NCBI GenBank assembly: GCA_037138335.1
Contig: JBAXIO010000022.1
Location: forward strand, 1-53,733
DNA: 53,733 nucleotides
Origin: CAIRDP01 sp037138335
GTDB taxonomy: Bacteria > Bacteroidota > Bacteroidia > Bacteroidales > FEN-979
Direction: 5' to 3'
The notes under the pieces are model-generated. The model saw nothing but the letters and a program-made list of their open reading frames with translations. It did not search any database and was not told the origin of the DNA. Below are positions 41,926 through 50,840 of this stretch, one piece after another (within the stretch, counting starts at the first letter, position 1; the number at the start of each line of letters is the position of its first letter). Position numbers and translations under genes: made by a program.

Positions 41926-44010
41926 ATGAAAAAAATCACTCTCCTCATGGCAGTTTTGATTGCTGCCGTTATCTCAATTTCTTCCGAAGCCCAGAATCCG
42001 TCAGTCGTTAAATGCCCGTTCAAAATCAATGGGATCCAGCAAGCCGATTCAATGCTGGTTACCCAGGAGAACGGAAACTATTCGGCTGAGGTTAAACACC
42101 TGGTGAGAGCAGCGGGCGGACAATTTTACCCGTTTAAAGACGTCTTTGACATTCATGGATTTGCCACCCAGTACGGCAAGATCATCGCCTTTGCGAGAGA
42201 CAGCTATGATACGGGATTTTATAAATCAATCGTAGTAAAGATGTTACCACCCGCTCAAAAGATTGAATATTCAGGATCTCTCGTACAATTTGCACCACTT
42301 AATTTCCTGTCAAAAGCCCTGGGCGATACGGTGTACTTCGATAACGCTTCAGGGATCCTCCAGCTTCAGACCCATCCTCCCGATACCATCGGAAGCGTTT
42401 ACCCGCCCTCTGCTGCCGTTGCAAAAAGCCTGGCCAGTAGCGGCTATCTCGTAAACCAGGGCAGCATCAACCTCACCAGCGCGATCAATATCTGCAATGC
42501 AGGTTACTCGATTAACTGCCAGGGAAACAATGCAGGTTTCCCCTATCTTGTGATGAATACGCCTCCCTCGCCTGCCTTCGACACTCTGAATAATATGACC
42601 ATCGTATTTAACCTGCAGAGCGATGAGGCCATCCTCCTGATAGGAAAAACTCCTCCGAAATGTAAATATTTCAGCTACAGGAGCTACCTGGCCGGCAGGG
42701 TGTACACTCTTCCCGATTACACGCTGAAGAAAATTTATGCAAGCCTTGGCGATACCAAAAACCTCTACTCCATGAATAAGAATGTCCCCTTTTCGGGGAT
42801 GTTTGAGCGTAATTTCGCCCTGGTTTGCGCTGCCGACAGCGACATTGCCGCCAAAACCAAACAGCTGATTCTTCAAAATACATCGATTCCCGAAAGTGAT
42901 ATTTATTTTGACATCATTCCGGGTGATATATTCAAATTCGGTAATGCGCCTAAGGATGACTGGGGGAGTTTTTTGCATCGTGCCTCCGTCTTTGAAAACG
43001 ACAGCGCCGGGAAAGCTTACGTGGACAATCCGACCCTGGAAGTTTTGCGTATCACCCCGGCTACGCCCGCAGCACCATCGTTCTTTCACACGCCCAAGCT
43101 CACCTCCAGAAACTCGGGGATTGATGAGTTTTTCCTGAACGAGGACTTCGAATACCTGGAAAAAACGCTGTTCAACGGATACGACAGCACTTATTCTGTT
43201 TCTCTGCTTCATCCCAGTATGTGGCTGGTTGAAGGGTATGAGGCGATCCAGGAGGAAAAAGATGTGCTTGGTGAAGTCAGGGATGCTCTGTACATGCGCA
43301 CCGAATCGTTTAACTTCAACAAGGACGACATTGTTGTTGCCTATGGAGTGAACCATACCAAAACCGGGAAAGCCGTATACACCGACGTGAGCTGTTACAG
43401 GGATTCCCTGTTTGCCGGATTCGGAGGGATAGAGGATTACCAGTACGCAAAAACCGCAAGGAAATACTTCAGCGATACAACGACTGCGGATTACTTTTTC
43501 ACTTACAAATTTGCCCGCTCCCCTCTGCCGGGCGATACCAATGTATTTGTTGTTCCCCAGGATACAGCTCACAATATGATGGGGATAAATTACGGCGACA
43601 AATCCTTCCTGGGTTTCCGTGCTTACATCGATACCCTGACCCGTGTAGGGCCTTCGCCCGATGAGCTCATTTATGACCGTGCCATGCTGCTCCGGCCCAA
43701 AGGAAGCGGGTTTGCCGATCTCGGGACATCCGCCGAAATAGATTGGTCAGTAAATCCTAATCCTGCTCATGATGTTGCCTCATTTGATATCCGAGTTAAA
43801 AATCCAACGAATATCACCATCATTGTCAGCAATTTATCAGGACAGGCGGTGGATCGCCCGGTAAACAACCGCCTGGTTAACGGCAACGAAAACATTACCT
43901 GGAATATTCCCCAGGGTCTGCCTAAAGGTGTTTATACCGTTCGCTTATACGCACTTGAGAAAGGGCAGCAACAGCTTTTCTGCACGACAAAGAAGGTCAT
44001 TGTAGAGTAA
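41926..44010 (+). CDS. Large secreted protein of unknown function with T9SS tail
   Basis: A 694-residue exported protein with signal peptide to about residue 22 (SISSEAQ) and a C-terminal T9SS type A domain (about 610-694: DWSVNPNPAHDVASFDIRV, GQAVDRPV, LPKGVYTVRLYALEKG). The 580 residues between have no motif I recognise. Marks are INICNAGYSINCQGNNAGFP with two cysteines, a PPKCKYFSYRSYLAGRVYTL stretch and an acidic, aromatic second half. A YFSYRSYL-type stretch suggests an enzyme or binding fold, but I make no functional claim. It is convergent with the YCF48 gene (13-nt gap) and divergent from the decarboxylase gene. Confidence 0.75.
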   Translation: MKKITLLMAVLIAAVISISSEAQNPSVVKCPFKINGIQQADSMLVTQENGNYSAEVKHLVRAAGGQFYPFKDVFDIHGFATQYGKIIAFARDSYDTGFYKSIVVKMLPPAQKIEYSGSLVQFAPLNFLSKALGDTVYFDNASGILQLQTHPPDTIGSVYPPSAAVAKSLASSGYLVNQGSINLTSAINICNAGYSINCQGNNAGFPYLVMNTPPSPAFDTLNNMTIVFNLQSDEAILLIGKTPPKCKYFSYRSYLAGRVYTLPDYTLKKIYASLGDTKNLYSMNKNVPFSGMFERNFALVCAADSDIAAKTKQLILQNTSIPESDIYFDIIPGDIFKFGNAPKDDWGSFLHRASVFENDSAGKAYVDNPTLEVLRITPATPAAPSFFHTPKLTSRNSGIDEFFLNEDFEYLEKTLFNGYDSTYSVSLLHPSMWLVEGYEAIQEEKDVLGEVRDALYMRTESFNFNKDDIVVAYGVNHTKTGKAVYTDVSCYRDSLFAGFGGIEDYQYAKTARKYFSDTTTADYFFTYKFARSPLPGDTNVFVVPQDTAHNMMGINYGDKSFLGFRAYIDTLTRVGPSPDELIYDRAMLLRPKGSGFADLGTSAEIDWSVNPNPAHDVASFDIRVKNPTNITIIVSNLSGQAVDRPVNNRLVNGNENITWNIPQGLPKGVYTVRLYALEKGQQQLFCTTKKVIVE

Positions 44011-44023
44011 ACCAGGCAAGCCG

Positions 44024-46135
44024 CTATTTTTTCACGAACCTGCCAACCATTATTTTGTTGTTTTGAGAGAACCTTGCAAGGTACTGTCCTGTTGAAAGTC
44101 CTTTAAGGCTGATCTCTGTTTTTGATTGTATGATCGGTTCATACAATACTAACTGTCCACCGATGCTGTATACCGAGACACTGGCATTGCGGAAATCAGA
44201 AATACCGGGCAGCTCAATCGTAACGGAGGTACCTGACGGGTTTGGATAAAGCAAAACCTGGCCATTGCTATTAGGTAACTCCAGAAACCCGGTTCCACCA
44301 TTAATGGTTTTCATGATGGTTCCGCCATCTCCCACCGCATATCCCGTATTCCCATCAGTGAACCATATAGATTGTAACATGGACTCAGTATCCGAAAACA
44401 AGGTTTTCCATGTTTGCCCGCCATCTCTTGTGCAAAGGATAGTGCCCATATCACCTGCAACAAACCCTGTATTTAAATCAGTGAAATACAAACCGTACAG
44501 ATTGGCTGCCGTCCCTGAGTTCTGCACTGTCCAGTTCACCCCGCCATCAATGGTTTTAATAATGGCTCCTGTATTGCCGACGGCGTAAGCAGTACCTGTC
44601 CCGGTGAAAGTGATGGCATTCAGGTTCTGGCCGGTTCCTGTGTTCAGGGAAACCCAGTTTACACCCCCGTCAATCGTTTTCAGCATAATACCTGCATTCC
44701 CGCAAGCAAATCCAGTAGCCGCATCTGTAAAGTAAACCGCATTTAAATTCTGAGTTGTTCCTGTAACCAGGCTTGACCAGGTTGTTCCGCCATCAGTCGT
44801 TTTAAGCATGGTGCCATCCGATCCAGCTGCATAGCCGGTATTGGTATTCGGGAAGCACACAGATTTCAGCCAGCTGACTGTTCCTGAATTCCTGTTCGTC
44901 CATGTTGATCCTCCATCAGTGGATTTCAGGATCGTTCCACCCGATCCAACCGTATAGCCAGTATTCAGGTCTGTAAAGCAGATGCTTTCCAGCATGGTGG
45001 TAGAATCGGGACATATGGAAGACACCTTGGTTCCACCATTCGCAATTTTTACGATAATCCCGAAAACGCCGCAGGCAAAACCAGTGTTTTTAGCTGTTCC
45101 CGGAAGGAAACACACAGATTTCAGCCAATTTGTGGGTCCTGAAAGCAGGTAATTCCATTTTGAACTGCCATTGGTTAATTTCAGAATTGTTCCGAAATTG
45201 CCGACAGCATACCCTGTATAATTACCGTCCTTCAACACGAACTGCACAGAAGTCAAATTATATGACACATAGTTTTGCGGCAACCAGGTCACCCCGCCAT
45301 TGGTTGTTTTAAAGGCTCCGCCTTTGTTTGCGACTGCATAGCCGGTGCTGCTGTTTAAGAAATATGCCGATATCAAGACATATTCACCAACCAGTGTTGA
45401 AACGGGTTCCCATGTATTTCCACCGTCGGTGGTCTTCAGGATATCAGTAGTATCCACCCCTCCTGTTGGAGAGCCGGTTTTACTTGTCCATAAAGTATGT
45501 CCAAAGATATACCCTGTATCTGCGTTGGGGAAACAGATTGAAGTCATTTCTCTCTGTTGCCCGGTAGGCTGAATGGTCCAGCTTGATCCACCGTTTGTAG
45601 TTCTGATGATGGTACCATACAACCCACAGGCAAAACCAGTTTCAGCAGAGGTAAAATAGACAGCATTCAAACTGCTTGATGTCCCCGAATTTTGCCGGGT
45701 CCACGCTATTCCCCCGTTAGTGGTTTTCAGGACAGTACCGGAATCACCGGCAGCGAAACCCGTTTGAGAATCAATAAAGAAAACAGAGTTCAGTGCATAT
45801 GATACCGAATCCTGCCTGGTCCAGTTTGTTCCTCCATCGGAGGTTTTAATAATAATTCCATCATGCCCAACGGCATATCCTGTATTGACATCAGTAAAAA
45901 AAACAGATTTCAACCAGTTAAGGGTACCGGTATGGCAGATTGTCCATGTGGTGCCCCCGTCAGTTGTTTTCATTGCGGTACCGTAAAAGCCAACCGCATA
46001 GCCAGTATCAGGAGCCGGAAAAGCAATCGAGGATAGATCATTAGCCTGGGGCAGCGGATTCATCCATTTCCAGTCCTGGGCACCGGCAGCCGAAACCAAC
46101 AGGAATGAAAGAAATAAAGCGAACAGCTTTTTCAT
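44024..46135 (-). CDS. YCF48/BNR-repeat double propeller with T9SS tail
   Basis: A 703-residue secreted protein: signal peptide (to AAGAQ, about residue 19), then 14 repeats of about 42 residues, then a T9SS type A domain (LLYPNPSGTSVTIELPG, LSTGQYLARFS). The repeat consensus is SVxFTDxNTGYAVGxxGTIxKTTDGGxxWTxxxSGT, matching the YCF48/photosystem II assembly-factor-like (Hcf136) family. Fourteen units would form two seven-bladed propellers. Despite the family name there is no link to photosynthesis here; such proteins in Bacteroidota are surface-exposed binders of unknown ligand. The fifth and eighth units deviate (an insertion and the loss of the W). Confidence 0.88.
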   Translation of the reverse strand: MKKLFALFLSFLLVSAAGAQDWKWMNPLPQANDLSSIAFPAPDTGYAVGFYGTAMKTTDGGTTWTICHTGTLNWLKSVFFTDVNTGYAVGHDGIIIKTSDGGTNWTRQDSVSYALNSVFFIDSQTGFAAGDSGTVLKTTNGGIAWTRQNSGTSSSLNAVYFTSAETGFACGLYGTIIRTTNGGSSWTIQPTGQQREMTSICFPNADTGYIFGHTLWTSKTGSPTGGVDTTDILKTTDGGNTWEPVSTLVGEYVLISAYFLNSSTGYAVANKGGAFKTTNGGVTWLPQNYVSYNLTSVQFVLKDGNYTGYAVGNFGTILKLTNGSSKWNYLLSGPTNWLKSVCFLPGTAKNTGFACGVFGIIVKIANGGTKVSSICPDSTTMLESICFTDLNTGYTVGSGGTILKSTDGGSTWTNRNSGTVSWLKSVCFPNTNTGYAAGSDGTMLKTTDGGTTWSSLVTGTTQNLNAVYFTDAATGFACGNAGIMLKTIDGGVNWVSLNTGTGQNLNAITFTGTGTAYAVGNTGAIIKTIDGGVNWTVQNSGTAANLYGLYFTDLNTGFVAGDMGTILCTRDGGQTWKTLFSDTESMLQSIWFTDGNTGYAVGDGGTIMKTINGGTGFLELPNSNGQVLLYPNPSGTSVTIELPGISDFRNASVSVYSIGGQLVLYEPIIQSKTEISLKGLSTGQYLARFSQNNKIMVGRFVKK

Positions 46136-46211
46136 AATGCGTTTTTTAAAGAACTACCTTGTAAGGTTGAGGTGTTACTCATCCACAAGCAAAGCTTTAA
46201 TAAAGGACACT

Positions 46212-46219
46212 CAAATATA
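46212..46219 (-). promoter_or_regulatory. -7 promoter box of the YCF48 gene
   Basis: The minus strand reads TATATTTG, an exact TAnnTTTG match, 77-84 nt upstream of the ATG at 46135. Confidence 0.4.
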
Positions 46220-46313
46220 TGATAAATATGTGAATAAAAGAGCAGCTATTCCGGTGAAGACTGGTCTAAGCAAGCATTTTTCCGGAAGAGCGTTGGATAT
46301 GTTCTTCTTTTTA

Positions 46314-46490
46314 TTATTTTTCCTCGCAGTAACAGGAGTAATCAATCCCTTTTATAAACATTTCCCGGCTGTTAATTTGGTTTGTTAAAGCACTCTTCAT
46401 GAGTTTTTTCAGAGTAGTACTGTCGGTAGGGCTTTTCATCATTGCATTCAGGTAATCTTTTTTACTGATAGCTAATGGTCTGACCTTCCT
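46314..46490 (-). pseudogene. Fragment resembling the C-terminus of a Fic-family protein
   Basis: An open frame without start codon, about 57 codons, ending at TAA 46316-46314. It contains ISKKDYLNAMMKSPTDSTTL, KKLMKSALTNQIN and SREMFIKGIDYSCYCEE. The end resembles, from memory, the C-termini of bacterial Fic AMP-transferases (ALTDKIxDREVFMKGIDxSYYYE). The catalytic HPFxxGNG part is absent. It is joined, in another frame, to the truncated pRiA4b-like gene, so a deletion probably fused two neighbouring genes. The identification is tentative. Confidence 0.4.
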
Positions 46491-46788
46491 CTTTCAAGAG
46501 GTTGCATATCCTGATGGTCTTGACATCGATCACATCCTCTTCTATCCACAATCTTGGGTCTCCAAAATCTATACCACCTTTTTTGAACAGGTAGAGATGG
46601 TAATTTCTCCAATTTATGAACATCAGCTGAATGTAATTATGCAGTTCAAACAGGGTAGTTGAACTATCGGTCAGCAATCTTCTCCAGATCAACGGTTCTA
46701 TTTCATCCATCGAAATGTGAAGGGAAAATAAACGTCGGTGTAAATGACTGCGGATGATATTATCCGAAAATTCAGGAAATGATCGCAT
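46462..46788 (-). pseudogene. Truncated pRiA4b ORF-3-like protein
   Basis: A 108-residue open frame matching the start of the plasmid pRiA4b ORF-3 family (PF07929): LHISMDEIEPLIWRRLLTDS, STTLFELHNYIQLMFINWRN, YHLYLFKKGGIDFGDPRLW. The family normally continues with a tyrosine/aspartate-rich FxYxYDFGDxW block and reaches 150-200 residues. Here the frame stops right after KEEGQTISYQ, where that block should begin, and a Fic-like fragment follows. A deletion is the simplest reading. Family members are common in mobile and defence-rich regions; the function is unknown. Confidence 0.65.
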
Positions 46789-46944
46789 TGATATTAACCA
46801 CCTTATTCTCCATCAATGATCCTCTTCTTGAGTTCAATTATACCTAAGTTCTTTTCCCTGGCTCTGCCTACCCAGGAATAAAAACGGCATCCATTGTATC
46901 ACTATTAACCTTTTGGCGGATTAAGGAGTAAATGAGATACAAAA

Positions 46945-47816
46945 ATGGACTACAAGCTTCTGGTTAAAATAATCAGCCAAACCCATTACAATTTACTGAA
47001 AAGTGCGACAAAGGCAATCAATCAAGCACTTACGATCAGAAATTGGGTTATTGGGCTTTACATTATCGAGTTTGAGCAGAAAGGAGAAGACAGGGCTGCG
47101 TACGGTTTAAAATTGCTTCAGACACTTGCTGGTTCATTGAATCACGAATCAATGTCATACAGGAATCTGAAAATCTTCCGACAGTTTTATTTGGAATATC
47201 CCCAAATTGGACAGACCGTGGTTACCGAATTGAAACAAATGGGATTAAACCTATCATCGGATATTTCCACCCTATCTAATAAACAATTATTACCTGATTT
47301 TCATAATATTACAATTGGGCAGACAGCGTCTGCCCAATTTGGTGACGAAGCCAATACTGATGATTCTGGAAGGTTAATTTCAAGGCTTTCATTTTCGCAT
47401 TTCACTTTGCTAATTCAATTAAACGACAACTTCAAGCGAAGATTTTATGAAATTGAATGCATTAAAGGAAACTGGAGTGTCAGGGAATTGAAACGCCAGA
47501 TCAATAGTTTGTATTTTGAGCGGGGTAGCATGAGCCGGAATAATGCCATGTCATTGTTGAACTTAAGACCGATGAAGTCAAACATGAACATATCGGTCAG
47601 TTAAAGACCTATATTAACTATTATAAGAGTGAAATAATGGCAACGGATGACAATCCTCCTGTTGGAATACTTTTAGTGACAGCAAGAAATAAGGCATTGG
47701 TCGAATATGCTATGGCCGACAGTGATATATCACTTTTTGTAAGCAAGTACATGCTTGAGCTTCCAAGAAAAGAGGAGCTCCAGCGGTTCATATATGAAGA
47801 ACTTTGTAAAATATAG
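46945..47816 (+). pseudogene. DUF1016/PDDEXK nuclease (YhcG-like) with deleted core
   Basis: The first 219-codon frame (46945-47604) holds the DUF1016 N-terminal domain: KIISQTHYNLLKSATKAINQ, NWVIGLYIIEFEQKGEDRAA, YGLKLLQTLAGSLN, SYRNLKIFRQFYLEYPQIGQ. It reads as far as MSRNNAMSLLN and then shifts. From about 47556 another frame, in phase with LKTDEVKHEHIGQLKTYINY and PPVGILLVTARNKALVEYA, gives the family's C-terminal end to the TAG at 47814-47816. The roughly 90 residues between, including most of the PD-(D/E)xK catalytic core, are missing. Such nucleases often sit inside type I restriction loci, and a broken hsdR follows here. Confidence 0.75.
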
Positions 47817-47840
47817 TACTACCCAGGGTAGGATCAGTAC

Positions 47841-48785
47841 CTAACCTACCACCCTCTTGTAATCCCTCCAAAACTCCTCGACGATCAGATCCCGGATCAC
47901 GGGGTTCTCGAACTTCTGATAGAAATCGACGCGGTCGTTCACGTAGGATAAAAAGATCGAGCCGATGACTTCTTCGAATTTGCGGCGTTTGTTTGTTTCG
48001 CTGTTATCCCCGGTCATGACGTTTCGCAGATCCTCATTTACATGAACCCGAGTTCTTACGTTTTTAAAGTCCATTATGTCTTCATCGGTCATGTTTGCCC
48101 CGTAAATCTCGTTTAGCTTGCGTACGATCTCCGATAGGAAGTCGAGTGGCTCTTCGGTCTTGCCGCCACCTCCCTCGGCTGCCATGGGGCTTAAAACGCC
48201 TGAAACGTCTTCGAGGCCGAGGCGGTACTCGCCTATTTTCTGAATTCGCAAGGAGGATAGCTCCACAGAACCTGAAATATCCACAAAGGCAGAATTCCCT
48301 TTGGGCAGCTTCTTATTCACATACTTAAGGAAGATGAACAGTTGTTCCAGTTCGATGTCTTCGAAGGTGATGATCTGGGATATATACCCGTACAATCGTA
48401 CATATGACTGGATCAGGGATTTAAACTCGTTCTTCTGCGCAGGGTCACTGATCTCGTTCCATTTCTCGACCACGCGGTTCAGGACGGGCTGAAGCATTTC
48501 ATCTGATTCGCGTTCGTTGTAGAACAGCCGACAGAACTCATCGACCATATACTTGGTAAACAGGTTGAATGCCCGGATCTTGGTCTCCAGGTCATAGAGC
48601 TTGTTTGGATCAGTCTCACCCGAAAGTTCAGTTGAAGTATAAAACGGCTGGAATGCCTCCACCACTTCCGTGGTATCATTGGCAAAATCCAGGACAAAAG
48701 TCTCGGTCTTACCTGAGCAGGTGCGGTTGAGCCGCGAAAGCGTTTGCACGCACTGCACCCCCGAAAGTTTCTTATCGATGAACAT
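47841..48785 (-). pseudogene. hsdR: hsdR fragment 4: C-terminal part
   Basis: C-terminal 314 codons of a type I restriction subunit R, beginning MFIDKKLSGVQCVQTLSRLN, which is the helicase motif VI region (SRLNRT). The helical C-terminal domain with LYDLETKIRAFNLFTKYM follows. It is in the same frame as fragment 3 and separated from it only by a TAG codon (48788-48786) where the family has one ordinary residue between the two leucine/methionine-rich stretches. It is a nonsense mutation rather than a gene start. Confidence 0.75.
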
Positions 48786-48788
48786 CGC

Positions 48789-49604
48789 CTACAGCATCGG
48801 TTCATCAAAGCCCGTTTGAAATTTATTGCTTACGACGAGAATGCGGTAACGAGGATCCTTCAGCCCATCCGCAATCGAAACCATATTCTGTAATCCATTC
48901 TCCCGGTTTAAAATACCTTCAGTAACCTCCCTCCCAATCCTTAATTCATCATTCGACATTCGATATTCGATATTCGATATTCCCTTTATCGTCCCACTAA
49001 ACGCCACCAGCACAGAATACGGCAACCCCATCTCCCTCATCTGCCTCACCATCTCCTGCTGGAACAGCACACAATGGTACCTCGACCGCACCACCACCAT
49101 CGCCCTTCCCTTGCCATTGATCGTGCGGGAAGTCTTACCCACAAACTGCTGAAGGATGATCTTTACCTTTTGTTCTATCGTCTGCGGATGAGAATCCACG
49201 AAGTTCACCACCTGCCTCATCGCCTTGCCTTCGGGAAGCTGCTTGTCGTCGCCCGTCTGCACGAGCTTGAACCAACGCGAATACGTTGTATAGTTTTTCA
49301 GCACATCCAGAGTAAAGCCCTCGGCGATGGACTGTTTCATCGTATACGAGTGGAAGGGCACGAACCGGCCATCCGCAGTCCTTCTTCCAAATAATTCAAG
49401 CGTTTTATTCTTGGGTGTCCCCGTGAACCCGAAGAAACTCACATGTTCCTGCCGCCCGCGGTTGCGGATCTCCTCCCTGATGATATCTTCATAATCGGGC
49501 AGTTCCTCATCTTCCTCCTCGCCGCTTTCCCCTTTGGAGATCGTCTTTTTCAGGTGTTTCGACGTCTCGCCCGTTTGGGAGCTATGCACCTCGTCGATGA
49601 TCAC
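48789..49604 (-). pseudogene. hsdR: hsdR fragment 3: second helicase domain
   Basis: 271 codons starting at the DExH box (IIDEVHSSQTGETSK) and running through the helicase region of HsdR: VSFFGFTGTPKNKTLELFG (motif III) and LVVSNKFQTGFDEPML (motif V). It contains, in frame, the peptide of a heptamer array (ISNIEYRMSNDELRI, DNA 48942-48982), which is not part of the normal protein. Relative to fragment 2 it is shifted one frame, and the roughly 25-30 residues normally preceding the DExH box are missing. Confidence 0.75.
48942..48982. repeat. Degenerate heptanucleotide array, copy B, inside hsdR
   Basis: Six 7-mers on the plus strand, ending GACATTC, GATATTC, GATATTC, GATATTC. They match the 18.1-kb array at 32 of 41 positions with the same phase. 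Read on the minus strand they are open in the hsdR frame and encode NIEYRMSNDEL. Confidence 0.75.
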
Positions 49605-49981
49605 CCCGAAGTCGCCCCCACGCTGTTCACCACCCCCTTGGTCTGTTCAAGCTGGGTGATGGTGTTCTGAAGCTGTTTATCGAGCACCTTGCGGTCGGTG
49701 ACCACGATGATGGTATCGAAGATGCGGTGCGTCTCGTCCTTGCTGCGGTAGAGCGAAGTGAGCAGGTGCGACAGCCAGCCGATCTCGTACGATTTCCCCG
49801 AGCCGGTGGTATGCTGGATCAGGTAATGATGCCCCGTTCCCTCCACCCTCACCTGGTCCCTGATCTTCCGCACGCAATCGAGCTGGTGGTAACGCGGGAA
49901 GATGAGCAGTTCCTTCGGTTTCTCGACCACCTTGCCCTTGTACGGATCCCACGATTTATCGACCTCCTTGGAGAGGTGCAC
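49601..49981 (-). pseudogene. hsdR: hsdR fragment 2: first helicase domain
   Basis: 126 codons with Walker A HTTGSGKSYEIGW, motif IFDTIIVVTDRKVLDKQLQN and the preceding PRYHQLDCVRKIRDQV. The frame is continuous upstream with fragment 1 through ENLWEEILAPDSLLD, except for a TAG at 50042-50044 (QL-stop-ENLW). About 70-80 residues usual between the nuclease domain and this segment are missing. At its end it runs into the DExH box in the wrong frame (VNSVGATSG, stop), which marks the second deletion. Confidence 0.75.
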
Positions 49982-50041
49982 GTAGTTTTCGATGATATCG
50001 AGCAGGGAATCCGGCGCCAGGATCTCCTCCCAGAGGTTTTC

Positions 50042-50464
50042 CTAAAGCTGGTTTTTCAGTTCAATCGTCAGCAGCGGGATCCCGTTCAGGAACAGCGCCA
50101 TATCGATGGAATTCTCGTTTTTTAATGAATATTTTAACTGGCGGATGAGGGAGCGGCGGTTTTTCAGGCAGAGCTCCCTGGGTTCAAGGTTCAATCCGGA
50201 ATTTGGCTGGAAATAAACCATAGAAAAACTGCAGCCCCGATCCTTGAAACCATTCCTCAGCACATCGATCACACCCCGGCGGACAATCTCCTCATTCAGA
50301 CGTTTGCAAAGCTTAATCTCCGTTTCCTCACCATACTGGACCGTAAGCTTCTCATACTCCTTCGGCTGAGAATCCATGATAAACCCCAGGACCTCCGAAG
50401 GGATCAGGCAGAGATCCCGGTCATATTCAGTCGGCAGAACCGACCGGTATCCCTGGCTTTTCAA
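50042..50464 (-). pseudogene. hsdR: hsdR fragment 1: N-terminal nuclease domain
   Basis: About 140 codons of the HsdR N-terminal region: LPTEYDRDLCLIPSEVLGFI, then the nuclease motif SIDMALFLNGIPLLTIELKN, whose D and ExK are the PD-(D/E)xK residues. It has no ATG, only a TTG at 50464, and an in-frame TAG lies just upstream (50473-50471), so even the 5' end looks damaged. No hsdM or hsdS gene is found in the window. The whole gene (47841-50464) is therefore an orphan, non-functional relic. Confidence 0.75.
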
Positions 50465-50840
50465 AGAATCCTAAATGCGGACTCCCCCTCAACAACGTCT
50501 CTCTAGTTCATCTTAATAATCTACATCATAATCATCACCTCATCACAAACTCGCTACGAAAAGATTCGGAACCGTCGAAGGACTCAAGGATTAACGGCTG
50601 CGAAGGTGATGATCTAACAAAAAGGGAGATTGTACAATCTTTTTAACAGAAATCAATTGCAAAACAAGTTGAAGAAAAATATTACACAGCTATATGAAAC
50701 CTCAAGGATGAGGAATTGAAAGTTATTTTAAGTTATAAAATCTTGATAACCAATATCTCTTTTTTATATTTGCTTCTTTAGAAGACATTTATTGGAAAGT
50801 AATGACATAATGCTATAAAAAAATCTTGAGTCACATAAAT
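50465..50840. promoter_or_regulatory. Gap with promoter for the metallophosphoesterase cluster
   Basis: 376 nt without a gene. It holds a promoter fitting the Bacteroidota consensus well: CTTG (50742-50745), 19 nt, TATATTTG (50765-50772). A perfect 14-nt palindrome AGATTGTACAATCT (50627-50640) followed by T's is a possible operator or terminator. The promoter is 69 nt upstream of the ATG at 50841. The region is AT-rich to the eye compared with DNA left of 46 kb. Confidence 0.6.

Noticed and set aside
42349..43572. 407-codon open frame on the minus strand inside the T9SS gene
   Set aside because: It is antisense to a gene with clear signal peptide and sorting domain; the translation lacks any domain. 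Shadow of a GC-rich coding frame.
46137..46388. Open frame of 83 codons on the plus strand
   Set aside because: It overlaps the YCF48 promoter box and the Fic-like fragment on the other strand, has no family resemblance and an odd composition; treated as chance.
46803..46895. Minus-strand open stretch reading RFYSWVGRAREKNLGIIELK before TAA
   Set aside because: It looks like real protein tail sequence, but there is no start codon, a TGA stands directly before it, and I cannot name a family; probably another relic of the decayed island.
48785..50044. TAG recoding instead of nonsense mutations in hsdR
   Set aside because: TAG serves as a normal stop elsewhere (for example the C1 peptidase at 21471-21473), and the gene also has deletions and frameshifts.
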